Shown here in pieces: positions 7,603 through 16,108 of a DNA stretch of 46,073 nucleotides. Where the stretch lies: assembly GCA_001507425.1 (NCBI GenBank), contig LMAJ01000032.1, forward strand, positions 1-46,073, read 5' to 3'. Position 1 is the first letter of the stretch, and every line of letters begins with the position of its first letter. Both the position numbers and the translations under genes were made by a program. Below the pieces are notes generated by a model that saw nothing but the letters and a program-made list of their open reading frames with translations, searched no databases and had not been told where the DNA came from. The stretch comes from Flavobacteriaceae bacterium CRH. GTDB taxonomy: Bacteria > Bacteroidota > Bacteroidia > Flavobacteriales > Flavobacteriaceae.

Positions 7603-8655
7603 TTAATTACAATTTGCATTTCTCGGATTATTTAATGCACCACACTGGAAAGAATATTTACTCTGCGGAAATAAGGGAGAAGGATTATCGCTTACTTCAA
7701 GTGGCGATAGTGCCTGACCATTATAACTTGGCATCGTTACCTGCTCTTTAGATCCATTGCCGAGTGCTACATTTTTGGCTACTGCATTTCCATTAAAACT
7801 ATAATCAATCATTGCGTCAAGTAATCTGTAAATACCATAATAATCATATGCATCATATGAACTTTGTGTATTAGGAAGATTATGCTCTGCCGTGTAAGTA
7901 AATGCTGGTAAAACTGATTTTTTTATCAAAATAAAATCTTTTTCAGAGTTTGGAATATTTATATTTTTAAAAATATCAATTGCCAATCTATGATCATTCG
8001 TTACATCATCATTATAGACTTGGGTTATCAGTTTTGTATTTTCTGGGAAACCCTGTAATTCGGCCTGCGTAATTTCATACGAGTACCATTGCGCCATTGC
8101 AAAAATAAAACGCCCGTTCTGTCCCCAGCCTTCATCAATAAAGCCCCTATGCGCTAAAGCAAAAGAAGCTCCTCCGCCAAACGAATGTCCCATGAAACCA
8201 ACTTTTTTTGTATCAATTATATTAGGATAATCTGTCACAGCTTTTTTAAAACTCAGCCATAAGGTATCGTATCTTTCTTCTACTGTCACACCTGTGGTTG
8301 GGTAAGGAGCAAATACTACAACATATCCTTTCTTTGCAATAAACTCATATAATCCTATATTATATGCACTTTCTTCACCTCCGTAAGGATGCGAATAAAA
8401 AATAACAGGTTTTGGTGAAGTTAATCCTTTTGGATAAAAAATTTCAACATTTTTTCCACTATATAATGGGCTTGGAAAACTAATTTTTGCTACTTCATAA
8501 CTGCCATCCGAACCATATCCGGTTTTTGGTCTGGAAATAGGTCCTGCCAAATCATCATCTATATAAGAAGAATCTTGATTTGATTCATCTGAATCATTTT
8601 TTGAGCAGGATAGTAGTAGAAAAAAAGAAATAAGAAATAAAATTGGGGTCTTCAT
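7603..8655 (-). CDS. lipoprotein alpha/beta hydrolase (dienelactone-hydrolase-like)
   Basis: 350-residue protein with a lipoprotein signal ending LLLSC. Cys17 is followed by an acidic, Ser/Asn-rich stretch (SKNDSDESNQDSS) of the kind that sends Flavobacteriia lipoproteins to the cell surface. The hydrolase domain shows an oxyanion motif (YSHPYGG) and a nucleophile elbow GHSFGG with Ser158, resembling the PET-hydrolase/dienelactone-hydrolase group. It probably cleaves ester bonds of an external substrate; the substrate is unknown. It is monocistronic on the minus strand. It sits between the core of one interspersed repeat (7526) and an isolated tail of the same repeat (8806), so this block may have been inserted into an element. 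Confidence 0.85.
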   Translation of the reverse strand: MKTPILFLISFFLLLSCSKNDSDESNQDSSYIDDDLAGPISRPKTGYGSDGSYEVAKISFPSPLYSGKNVEIFYPKGLTSPKPVIFYSHPYGGEESAYNIGLYEFIAKKGYVVVFAPYPTTGVTVEERYDTLWLSFKKAVTDYPNIIDTKKVGFMGHSFGGGASFALAHRGFIDEGWGQNGRFIFAMAQWYSYEITQAELQGFPENTKLITQVYNDDVTNDHRLAIDIFKNINIPNSEKDFILIKKSVLPAFTYTAEHNLPNTQSSYDAYDYYGIYRLLDAMIDYSFNGNAVAKNVALGNGSKEQVTMPSYNGQALSPLEVSDNPSPLFPQSKYSFQCGALNNPRNANCN

Positions 8656-8805
8656 TTTTTATGTATTTTAAGATTATTTTAATAAGACTGCTTTTGTATA
8701 AAATAGTTTAATTCGACTTTTAAATATTGGTCAATTTAATATAAATAATGAATTTACGAAATGAAAATACCTTATTTAGAATAATTTAATTATCATATTA
8801 AAAGT

Positions 8806-8821
8806 AATAGGTTCGAATCTG
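8806..8821 (+). repeat. isolated tail of interspersed GTGGC element
   Basis: AATAGGTTCGAATCTG matches the tail of the elements at 14632 and 29171. No core lies 50 bases upstream; the nearest core is at 7526. Confidence 0.5.
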
Positions 8822-8899
8822 TCAGAATCAAATATAAAACTTTAAGCAATGTTAAAGTTAGTCCACCAATTTACAGAATGATTTAAACATAGATATTCC

Positions 8900-9175
8900 T
8901 TATCTAACCATCTCATTCTTTCTTAGCACATGTACAACTTCAATTCCGCTTAAGGTTCGTTTGACCGATTCAAAATTTTTAAAACCTAATCCGTTTTAGA
9001 TGCGCCATTTGATGAAACAATGGTCCCGTTCTAATATATTGTTGAGATATTTACACTGCCTTTTCTCTTCTTCATCTCTGACTCAAGTAAGGTGTAAACT
9101 TATAAATCCAGCGCTGAATTGCAGCATGAACAAACTCTTCAAAAAGAAAATCAGTTTAACTCCCCTGCAATTCAG
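8900..9175 (-). pseudogene. IS6-family transposase remnant with internal deletion
   Basis: Read on the minus strand, an N-terminal segment (FEEFVHAAIQRWIYKFTPYL) is followed by a stop and frame change, then by the C-terminal part QCKYLNNILERDHCFIKWRI, a TAA stop, and NGLGFKNFESVKRTLSGIEV to VHVLRKNEMVR and the final stop. These are the flanks of an IS6/IS26-type DDE transposase; the middle, with the first two catalytic Asp residues, is deleted. The element is inactive. Its inverted repeats could not be found. It fills most of the gap between the lipoprotein hydrolase and the TetR gene at 9273. Confidence 0.75.
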
Positions 9176-9211
9176 GCAATCTTTTAATTAGTAAAATAAA
9201 ATTGCTTTAAA

Positions 9212-9243
9212 ATTTAGAGTAAACTTATTTTTATTTAATTTTG
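9212..9243 (+). promoter_or_regulatory. promoter of the TetR gene at 9273
   Basis: TTG at 9212 and TAATTTTG at 9236-9243 with a 21-base spacer match the Bacteroidota promoter pattern, 29 bases before the start codon. Confidence 0.6.
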
Positions 9244-9244
9244 T

Positions 9245-9260
9245 ATCGATCATTATAAAA
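9245..9260 (+). promoter_or_regulatory. candidate operator, site 1
   Basis: ATCGATCATTATAAAA directly follows the -7 element and recurs as ATCAATCATTACAAAA at 9874, just before the SDR gene. The same box before both genes suggests one regulator, probably the TetR protein between them. Confidence 0.35.
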
Positions 9261-9272
9261 ATAAATAAAACA

Positions 9273-9854
9273 ATGAGAGGAAGACCTACCATCTACGAAG
9301 ACTCTAATATTGTAAAAAAAGCGCAAGAAGTTTTTTGGCAGAAAGGATACAGTGCTACCTCATTGAGTGATTTACAAAAAGCAACTGGTGCTGGTGCCGG
9401 AAGCTTTTATAATACTTTCAAAGGTGGCAAAAAAGAGGTTTTTGAAAAAGCTATTGAAGAACGACGATTGGCTTTTGATGCTTTTAAACTGGAATTAATC
9501 AAAAGCGAATCTCCATTAAGATTAATTAAAGACTTTTTTATTAGTATCGCTTCAGCAGAAGAAAATGAGCATCTTAAAGGCTGTATTATTGCCAATACGG
9601 TTGTAGAAATGACTTTTATAGATAAAAACCTGGAAGCCAGTGCGGTTCAAATTTTAAAAGATGTAGAACAAATGTTTACTAAAGCCATTAAAGATGAAAA
9701 ATTAAAGGGAAACTTAAAAACACCAACACATCCCGAGATTCTTGGGAAATATCTAATAACATTTTGGTGTGGACTTAATACGCTCAGAAGAATGTATCCA
9801 GATAAAAATGTCTTAAAAAATCAAATCGAAATGCAATTAGCTGTTATCAGCTAA
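9273..9854 (+). CDS. TetR/AcrR-family regulator
   Basis: 193-residue regulator beginning MRGRPTIYEDSNIVKKAQEV. The HTH is in GYSATSLSDLQKATGAGAGS followed by FYNTFKGGKKEVF. The C-terminal domain has the pattern of the LmrA/YxaF-like subgroup (GCIIANTVVEM, FWCGLNTLRRMYPD), whose members control drug- or quinone-responsive genes. It sits 49 bases upstream of an SDR oxidoreductase on the same strand, an arrangement common for this pair, and probably represses both. A TTG-N21-TAATTTTG promoter precedes it. Confidence 0.9.
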   Translation: MRGRPTIYEDSNIVKKAQEVFWQKGYSATSLSDLQKATGAGAGSFYNTFKGGKKEVFEKAIEERRLAFDAFKLELIKSESPLRLIKDFFISIASAEENEHLKGCIIANTVVEMTFIDKNLEASAVQILKDVEQMFTKAIKDEKLKGNLKTPTHPEILGKYLITFWCGLNTLRRMYPDKNVLKNQIEMQLAVIS

Positions 9855-9873
9855 TTTTTTTGAATATTTATGC

Positions 9874-9889
9874 ATCAATCATTACAAAA
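9874..9889 (+). promoter_or_regulatory. candidate operator, site 2
   Basis: ATCAATCATTACAAAA repeats the box at 9245 with two differences and lies 15 bases before the SDR start codon. Confidence 0.35.
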
Positions 9890-9903
9890 TTAAAATAATA
9901 AAA

Positions 9904-10695
9904 ATGAATTTAAAATTAGAAGGAAAAAGAGCATTTATAAGTGGTTCGACACAAGGAATTGGTTTTGCAATTGCCAAACAATTATTAAATGAAAAAGCTG
10001 AAGTTATAATCAATGGAAGACATGAAGAAAAGACAAATTTAGCCGTACAAAAATTAAACGATGAATTCCCAGATGCAGTAATTTCAGGAATTGTATGTGA
10101 TTTTAAAAAAAAAGAAGAAGTAACTGCTTTATTAACTAAATTAAATAATATTGATATTTTGATTAATAACGTTGGTATTTTCGAATTAAAAGACTTTGAA
10201 AATCTGGAAGATGAAGAGTGGTATAGAATATTTGAAGTTAATGTGATGAGCTGTATTAGGCTTTCTAAAAAACTTTTACCGCAAATGCTTCAGAAAAAAT
10301 CAGGAAGAATTGTTTTTATCAGCAGTGAATCTGGCGTGAATATTCCAGGAAATATGATTCATTACGGAATGACAAAAGCTGCAATGACGGCAGTAAGTAA
10401 TGGTTTATCTAAACTAACTACAGGTACGGAAGTTACAGTGAATGCTATTTTAGGCGGACCAACTTATTCTGACGGAGTTGCTTCAACAATTGAACATATT
10501 GCTGCTTTACAAAATATCGAAATTGAACAAATGAAAAATGCCACTATACAGCAGACCAATCCACACTCTTTATTACAGCGTTTCATTGATCCTGAAGAAA
10601 TTGCTTCGCTGGCTGTTTATTTGTCAAGTCCGATTTCAATTGCTACGAATGGAGCATCATTAAGAGCAGATGGAGGTGTTTTAAAAACTATCTGA
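9904..10695 (+). CDS. SDR-family NAD(P)-dependent oxidoreductase
   Basis: 263-residue classical short-chain dehydrogenase/reductase. It has a Rossmann glycine motif SGSTQGIG (residues 13-20), the NNVG motif (88-91) and catalytic Ser140/141, Tyr154 and Lys158 (HYGMTK). The C-terminal pattern ATNGASLRADGGVLKTI is typical of 3-oxoacyl-ACP-reductase-like members. The Arg in INGRHEE suggests NADPH preference. The substrate is unknown. It follows the TetR gene in the same direction and shares a candidate operator with it, so it is probably the regulated target, perhaps for reduction of a toxic carbonyl compound. Confidence 0.9.
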   Translation: MNLKLEGKRAFISGSTQGIGFAIAKQLLNEKAEVIINGRHEEKTNLAVQKLNDEFPDAVISGIVCDFKKKEEVTALLTKLNNIDILINNVGIFELKDFENLEDEEWYRIFEVNVMSCIRLSKKLLPQMLQKKSGRIVFISSESGVNIPGNMIHYGMTKAAMTAVSNGLSKLTTGTEVTVNAILGGPTYSDGVASTIEHIAALQNIEIEQMKNATIQQTNPHSLLQRFIDPEEIASLAVYLSSPISIATNGASLRADGGVLKTI

Positions 10696-10970
10696 TTATT
10701 CTAAATTGATATATTCCGTAATAAAAATTAAAATTATTCTTTTTGGTCAACAAAATTATATAGTTTCTGCACTTGTCCGTGTTCAATAACAAACAAATCT
10801 GGAGTCGCCTTTAATTTTACTACAAAAATTGAATTTGTATTTTCTTCAATTCATTTTTGTGTGATTTAAAAGAGTTCGAAATTATTTCTTAAAAAAATAT
10901 ATTTTTACAATTGAAACACTTATGAATTATAACATTTATTTTAAACAATTTAACAGATTAAAACGTTCAA

Positions 10971-11062
10971 TTTGGCATTCGTGACGAAGCTGATATTGAA
11001 TGAATACCTTTTTTGCGGCAAAAACTTAAAGCGTTTTTTTAAGAATATTTCTGCAAGTTTTG
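10971..11062 (+). repeat. interspersed GTGGC element, copy 2 (5' part)
   Basis: Diverged head (TTTGGCATTCGTGAC) at 10971-10985, then TGAATACCTTTTTTGCGGCA, then AAAACTTAAAGCG and a diverged right arm (GCAAGTTTTGAGT). This follows the order and spacing of the complete copies, but the second core and the tail are lost. The rest of the 414-base gap after the SDR gene is AT-rich with nothing recognisable. Confidence 0.55.
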
Positions 11063-11109
11063 AGTTACATAATTGATTAATTCTAAAATTAAATATAACC
11101 GCTAAAAAT

Positions 11110-11357
11110 TTATTTAAAAAGCGATATTGTATCTGCCAGGTTCTCTTTAATTATAAATACTTTTATAAATTCCTGAACTTCACTTTTCGTTTCATCTGGG
11201 GTTTCTAATGAGTTGATATGAAGTTCATTATCCTGATATAGCATATGTATAATTTCTGTATATCCCTTAGAAACTAAACTTCCCTTTAGTCTGATTATTT
11301 CAACTTTTGCTGGCAATCCAAATCCTTTTGGACTTTTTGTTTTATAGCTTTTTCCAT
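11110..11357 (-). pseudogene. small gene of unknown function, probably frameshifted
   Basis: From ATG at 11357 the frame reads MEKAIKQKVQKDLDCQQKLK and stops at 11295. A second frame then carries VEIIRLKGSLVSKGYTEIIH and on to ISLFK, ending at 11110. The neighbouring copy at 11591 has both parts in a single frame (KDLNVLQQNDIIKLKG), which shows that two extra bases here split the gene. A shorter protein from a TTG at 11316 could still be made. The family is not recognised; the product would be a small soluble alpha/beta protein of about 80 residues. Confidence 0.5.
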
Positions 11358-11590
11358 CACAGATATTTTAAAATTAATAAAGACCTAATTCAAATCAAAT
11401 GTAAATATTTTTTATTTTTTACTCTGTTAAAAAACAACTCCTTTTTATTTATTATTTAAAAATATTCATCTTCTCATCATAACAGGATTTAGAATGTTTA
11501 AAAAGTTTAAAATACTATGCAACACATAGCTTTTAATATTGACAATTAATGAGCTATTGTAGAAATCTCTTCACTTAATTACAGTATTAT

Positions 11591-11770
11591 TTAATAGTTA
11601 TATAACTCCTGAACTTCCATCCTGCCCTCTGCAGGCTTTTCAAAAGAATTGAAATGAAATTCATCGTCCTGATCCAAAATATTAATAATTTCAGTATAGC
11701 CCTTAGAAATTGAGTTGCCTTTTAATTTAATTATATCATTTTGCTGGAGTACGTTCAGATCCTTACGAAC
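11591..11770 (-). pseudogene. second decayed copy of the same small gene
   Basis: Encodes KDLNVLQQNDIIKLKG, then SISKGYTEIINILDQDDEF and EVQELYNY with a stop, clearly paralogous to the copy at 11110 (shared SKGYTEII and EVQE). A TAG stop lies just upstream and no ATG is in frame, although upstream DNA still resembles the other copy's leader. The gene has therefore lost its start and is shorter at the C-terminus. From here to 12133 the DNA is AT-rich without recognisable features. Confidence 0.55.
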
Positions 11771-12133
11771 CTACAGTGTAACAACTTTTTGCTTTCTAAA
11801 TTTTAAATTGACATTATAAAATCTACGCTAAAATTAGAAAATAATTGGCTCAAAAATTAACTTTAACACAACATCAATTTTTTTCATAAACAAAAAACAG
11901 TGTAAAAAAGAGAAGGTGAAGTATTTTTAAATGCAATGGATATTTTTAATACATTAGTCTTACAAAAAAAAAATAAAATAAGAAGATTTTAGCTATATCA
12001 CCAAAGATTATTATGAAACACCAGTAATATGTTTTGGAATCAATTATAAATTTTAGATTTTTTTTTAAATCAGTCATTAAAAATTCAGAATTAATTCTGA
12101 ATTGTATTTTAAAATTCACGCTTATTAAAAGTT

Positions 12134-14092
12134 ATGCCGAAACTAAATCCGTCTCACAGCAGATATGCTGTATTATTCTATTTTATGATATGGTTTTTAA
12201 TCCTGTCACAAATCCTTAGAATCACTTTTTTTATATGGCAGTATGATGAAGTATCCTGGAACATCATAAACCTTTTCAGAACACTTTTTAAAGGCTTATT
12301 CTATGATATCGGAACAATTACTTTTGTGACACTGACCGCTATTCTTTATTATACGGTTATGCCTAACAAATGGATTGGTTCAGTCCTGGATAAAATTTTA
12401 ATTTATTTCTTTACCACCTTAACGGTCTTTATTCTGGTGTTTACCTTTTTTGCAGAACTGACCTTTTGGGATGAGTTTAAGACCCGCTTTAATTTCATAG
12501 CAGTGGACTACTTAATCTATACCCATGAAGTAGTGGCTAATATCGAGCAGTCCTACCCGCTTCCTTTATTGGTTGGAGTTGTGCTGCTGCTTACTATGCT
12601 TTTTATTTTCATTTTCTTTAAAAGAGGAGCCTTCGCTAGTACCTTTACAACCAAAGCAAGTGCAAAAACCAGATTATCGGTTTTGAGCGTTTCGGTAGCG
12701 GTTGCATTATTCTTTGGATTTTTTATCCATAATTATCAGGCCGAATGGTCAGCGAATCGTTATAACTCGGAAATTTCAAAATCAGGAATCTATTCTTTTT
12801 TTGCTGCTTTTCGCAACAACCAGATGAAGTATGTTTATTTCTATACTTCTATAGGTAACGATAAAGCATTTGGAATTATAAAAGAAAAACTTAAAGATCC
12901 GAATACCCGTTACAATTCTGCGGGATATTCTATTCATAGAACCATAAAGGACAGCGCAGCATCTGACCAGAAAAAAAATATAGTTTTTGTTCTGGTTGAA
13001 AGCTTAAGCGGCAGTTTTTTAAAGGAGTTTGGAAACAAGGAAAACATAACGCCTTTCATGGACAGTCTGGCCCAGAAAAGTATATTTTTTAATGATCTTT
13101 ACGCAACAGGTACACGAACAGTTCGGGGTATGGAAGCAGTGACACTCTGTATTCCTCCCACGCCAGGACAGTCGATTGTAAAAAGACCTGAAAATCAAAA
13201 TCTATATACGGTTTGCAGTGTTTTTAAATCAAAAGCATATGACTGTAATTTTTTCTACGGAGGAGACGGCTATTTTGATAACATGAATGCCTATTTTGGC
13301 GGAAACGGCTTTACAATATATGACCGGGGGCGCGGTAGTGTACTGAGTGATAAGATCAAAACAACCAGATATAACATCGATGACAATGAAGTAACATTTG
13401 AGAATGCATGGGGAATATGCGATGAAGATATCTTCAATAAAATGCTTAGTATTGCTGATGCGCAGTATAAAAACAATAAGCCTTTTTTCAATTTTGTCAT
13501 GACCACTTCCAATCACAGGCCCTTTACCTATCCATCGGGAAAAATTGACATTCCATCTGGAACCAGCCGTGAAGGAGCAGTAAAATATACTGACTTTGCC
13601 TTAAGGGAATTATTCAGGAAAGCCAGCCCGAAACCGTGGTTTAAAAATACGGTGTTTGTAATCATTGCAGACCACTGTGCCAGCAGCGCCGGCAAGGATG
13701 AAATAGATGTTGCCAATTATCATATTCCGGCTCTCATAGTAAACCTGCCCGAGCAGTACAACCAAAAAATTACCAGGCAGTGTTCTCAGATTGACCTGTG
13801 GCCTACCCTGTTCTCTATTTTCAAATGGAATTATGAGTCTGACTTTTTTGGAAAAAACGTACTTGATCCAAAGTTTGAAGAGCGTGCCCTAATGGGTACC
13901 TATCGCAAGCTGGTATTGATGAAAAAAGAAAAAGTAATGATTTTATCAGACCAGAAAAAACAGGCTTTTTACTCTTGGAATAAACAAGATAACAGCCTTA
14001 AGTCCATACCGATGAACCAGCCGTTCCTTGAAGAAACTATTGCATGGTACCAGACTGCCGATTACCTTTTTACCAATAAACTATTAAAATAA
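12134..14092 (+). CDS. LTA-synthase-family membrane sulfatase/phosphotransferase
   Basis: 652-residue inner-membrane protein. The N-terminal third has five hydrophobic segments (about residues 12-34, 56-75, 88-110, 143-162 and 183-198), followed by a periplasmic alkaline-phosphatase-superfamily domain. Metal-site and catalytic elements are visible: Glu289 in FVLVESLSGS, the Thr nucleophile in TGTRTVRGME (Thr329 most likely), the FYGGDGYFDNM segment, and the DH pair in VIIADHCASSAG with the later NYHIPALIV. Relatives transfer phosphoglycerol or phosphoethanolamine to envelope polymers; which group is transferred here cannot be told. It stands alone, flanked by repeat elements (10971 and 14121). 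Confidence 0.88.
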   Translation: MPKLNPSHSRYAVLFYFMIWFLILSQILRITFFIWQYDEVSWNIINLFRTLFKGLFYDIGTITFVTLTAILYYTVMPNKWIGSVLDKILIYFFTTLTVFILVFTFFAELTFWDEFKTRFNFIAVDYLIYTHEVVANIEQSYPLPLLVGVVLLLTMLFIFIFFKRGAFASTFTTKASAKTRLSVLSVSVAVALFFGFFIHNYQAEWSANRYNSEISKSGIYSFFAAFRNNQMKYVYFYTSIGNDKAFGIIKEKLKDPNTRYNSAGYSIHRTIKDSAASDQKKNIVFVLVESLSGSFLKEFGNKENITPFMDSLAQKSIFFNDLYATGTRTVRGMEAVTLCIPPTPGQSIVKRPENQNLYTVCSVFKSKAYDCNFFYGGDGYFDNMNAYFGGNGFTIYDRGRGSVLSDKIKTTRYNIDDNEVTFENAWGICDEDIFNKMLSIADAQYKNNKPFFNFVMTTSNHRPFTYPSGKIDIPSGTSREGAVKYTDFALRELFRKASPKPWFKNTVFVIIADHCASSAGKDEIDVANYHIPALIVNLPEQYNQKITRQCSQIDLWPTLFSIFKWNYESDFFGKNVLDPKFEERALMGTYRKLVLMKKEKVMILSDQKKQAFYSWNKQDNSLKSIPMNQPFLEETIAWYQTADYLFTNKLLK

Positions 14093-14120
14093 TAATAACC
14101 TATATACATTTTATTATCAA

Positions 14121-14277
14121 TCCAATTTGGAGTGGATACCCTTTTTGCCACAAAAAGTTAAGGTGGTTTTTAAAGATATTTGACCATTCCAAGTTTTGTG
14201 GTAGAATCGTGGCGTATTTCATTTTGAAAAAGTACAATCTCAGCAAAATCAAGGCCTAAGAAGTTTAGGTTCGAAAC
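14121..14277 (+). repeat. interspersed GTGGC element, copy 3
   Basis: Contains GGAGTGGATACC, left arm TGCCACAAAAAGTTAAGG from 14146, right arm AAGTTTTGTGGTA (14191-14203), core GTGGTAGAATCGTGGC (14198-14213) and tail TTTAGGTTCGAAAC from 14264, 50 bases after the core. The upstream head core is missing. The arms could pair as a long-looped hairpin. Confidence 0.8.
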
Positions 14278-14468
14278 TTTTACACTCCGCGGTTGATTTA
14301 AAAGGAAACTTTTCAAAGTCTACAAAAAGTCAAAATTTATGGAAGCCCTGCATTTTAAATATTTATAATTATATTTGTAAAGCAAAAGAATAATACAACT
14401 TCTTGTTAGTTCGTTAGTACTCTAATTTTTGTGCATGTTTTAATATTGAAATAGTAAAATTGAATTTG

Positions 14469-14650
14469 GGTGCAGAATCGGTGCACAGAGATTCTGGAGT
14501 GGATACCTTTTTTTGCCACTAAAAGTTAAGGCGGTTTTCGAAAAATATTTTACCAGTTTAAGTTTCGTGGCAGAATCGTGGCGCACCAGTATTTTAGAAA
14601 TAGAAAACGAGTTATGATAGCCGATCCAACTGTTAGGTTCGAATCTGCAG
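14469..14650 (+). repeat. interspersed GTGGC element, copy 4 (complete)
   Basis: Head core GGTGCAGAATCGGTGC (14469-14484), left arm TGCCACTAAAAGTTAAGG from 14514, right arm AGTTTCGTGGCA, second core GTGGCAGAATCGTGGC (14567-14582), and tail TTAGGTTCGAATCTGCAG from 14633. About 190 bases separate it from copy 3, with no gene between. Confidence 0.85.
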
Positions 14651-14720
14651 CTCATCCAAAATAATTCACTTATTACTTCGGCATAATTTCTCTGGTAATT
14701 TGAGTAGAAAATAGTTCATC

Positions 14721-14751
14721 TTTGAATTGTTTACGATTTTCATTATATTTG
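14721..14751 (+). promoter_or_regulatory. promoter of the toxin-antitoxin operon
   Basis: TTTG at 14721-14724 and TATATTTG at 14744-14751 with a 19-base spacer exactly match the Bacteroidota consensus, 22 bases before the first ATG. Confidence 0.7.
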
Positions 14752-14773
14752 TATTACATTTACTTTCTTCCAT

Positions 14774-15016
14774 ATGAAACCATCTAAATTATTCAGAAAC
14801 GATATCAGACAGACTAGATCACTTGTAGATGCTGGGATAACCAGTGCCAAAAATGCTATACGTCACTCAAAAGCTTTAGATCTTCCGGTTACCTATATTA
14901 AAAATGATGTAATTTATGTTGAAGATAAATCTGGCGTGAAACAGCAAGGTACTATTGTACGAAAAGAGCAGCCTATAAATTTAATTAAAGGAATGATTCT
15001 TCGTGCCAAACAATAA
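14774..15016 (+). CDS. probable antitoxin partner of the zeta toxin
   Basis: 80-residue basic protein (MKPSKLFRNDIRQTRSLVDA, then SAKNAIRHSKALDLPVTYIK and NDVIYVEDKSGVKQ). It has no helix-turn-helix that I can identify. It directly precedes a zeta-toxin-like kinase and overlaps it by 14 bases, the usual order for a toxin-antitoxin pair. The family is otherwise not recognised, so the antitoxin role rests on position, size and overlap. Confidence 0.7.
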   Translation: MKPSKLFRNDIRQTRSLVDAGITSAKNAIRHSKALDLPVTYIKNDVIYVEDKSGVKQQGTIVRKEQPINLIKGMILRAKQ

Positions 15017-15749
15017 AAAAATACGTGTTTTTGCAGGCCCAAATGGATCTGGAAAAAGTACTCTTCAAAAAGAACTTCACAAAACTTACTTTTCCGAAGT
15101 TTTTATTAATGCAGACGAAATTGAAAGAAAATTAAAAGACTTTAAGCTTATTGATTTAAATGATTATGGAATAATTGGGTCAGAAGATAGTTTAGCTGAA
15201 TTTAAAGATTTGCCAGACTCAATCTCATTGATAGAGAAAGCTACTGCTGATAATCATAAAATCAACATCACCATAAATGAAAATTGCATTGTAGATTATT
15301 CAGATTCTAAGCATACTTATGAGGGTTCTTTTATTGCTTCATATATTAGACATCTCATGGTTAAGCACAATAAATCTTTTGTATTTGAATCTGTTTTTAG
15401 TCATCCATCAAAAATTACACAACTTCAAGATGCAATATCCAAAGGATATAGAATCTATCTATATTTTGTGTGCATTGACAGTCCAGAGGTAAATGCAGCA
15501 CGTGTTGAAGACCGCGTTAATAAAAATGGACATGATGTGGAATACACAAAAGTAGTCCAGCGTTATTACAGGACGCTTGAATATTTGCACCAAGTATTAC
15601 CTTTATGCTACCGGGCTTATCTATTTGATAATTCAGGAACTAAACAAGAGTTAATTGCTGAATTATATCATAACGATATGGAAATTAAATCCGATAACTT
15701 TCCTAACTGGTTTTTGGATTATGTACTGCCATACTTCACAGCGGAGTAA
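15003..15749 (+). CDS. zeta-toxin-family kinase
   Basis: 248-residue P-loop protein with Walker A GPNGSGKST at residues 12-20, a following INADEIERK segment (the zeta Asp/Glu substrate site region), FVFESVFSHP and an Arg-containing lid (RVEDRVNKNGHDV). Zeta toxins phosphorylate UDP-N-acetylglucosamine or related nucleotide sugars and block wall synthesis; this one may do so or may use another substrate. The start is GTG inside the preceding gene (14-base overlap), which implies translational coupling that keeps toxin output tied to antitoxin synthesis. The module lies just after two repeat elements, in keeping with an acquired block. Confidence 0.82.
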   Translation: MPNNKKIRVFAGPNGSGKSTLQKELHKTYFSEVFINADEIERKLKDFKLIDLNDYGIIGSEDSLAEFKDLPDSISLIEKATADNHKINITINENCIVDYSDSKHTYEGSFIASYIRHLMVKHNKSFVFESVFSHPSKITQLQDAISKGYRIYLYFVCIDSPEVNAARVEDRVNKNGHDVEYTKVVQRYYRTLEYLHQVLPLCYRAYLFDNSGTKQELIAELYHNDMEIKSDNFPNWFLDYVLPYFTAE

Positions 15750-15780
15750 TTATTCTTTATATTGATTTGAAAATATCAAA

Positions 15781-15799
15781 CTCTCAACAGTGTTGAGAG
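15781..15799. terminator. hairpin after the zeta toxin gene
   Basis: CTCTCAACAGTGTTGAGAG is a perfect 9-bp inverted repeat around one base, 31 bases after the stop. There is no T-run, so it may act as an RNA 3' stabiliser or a protein site rather than a terminator. The remaining bases up to 16073 hold nothing recognisable. Confidence 0.45.
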
Positions 15800-16073
15800 A
15801 AATTCACTCAAAAGCAACTAAAATCTAAATGCAACAAATATTTTTAGTCGATATACTACAAAGGAAGCGGCACATGGGATAAATTATATTCAAAGATCTC
15901 TGGATCAAGCTATGAAATCTCAAAAAATCTTTTTTCAGAGTAGGGCTTAATTTAACCATGTAGGATATAGCTTACGTAATTAGATTCTCTCAAATTTTAG
16001 TCATATTGCAGAATCTACAATTTAATTAAGCCAATTAATGAAGTTTAATGCAAAATAATTAGAAGAAAAATAA

Positions 16074-16106
16074 GCCTCTCAAATATAATACTTGAGAGGC
16101 CTTTTA
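16074..16106. terminator. bidirectional terminator
   Basis: GCCTCTCAA / TTGAGAGGC stem with a 9-base loop and T-rich flanks on both strands. It ends the minus-strand EamA-like reading frame that stops at 16109. Confidence 0.75.
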
Positions 16107-16108
16107 AT

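Noticed and set aside
12034..12219. 61-codon plus-strand frame overlapping the sulfatase start
   Set aside because: Out of frame with the clear membrane sulfatase that begins at 12134 and has no recognisable content.
14440..14655. Minus-strand frame of 71 codons across repeat copy 4
   Set aside because: It follows the repeat element sequence, and the other copies do not keep the frame open, so coding is unlikely.
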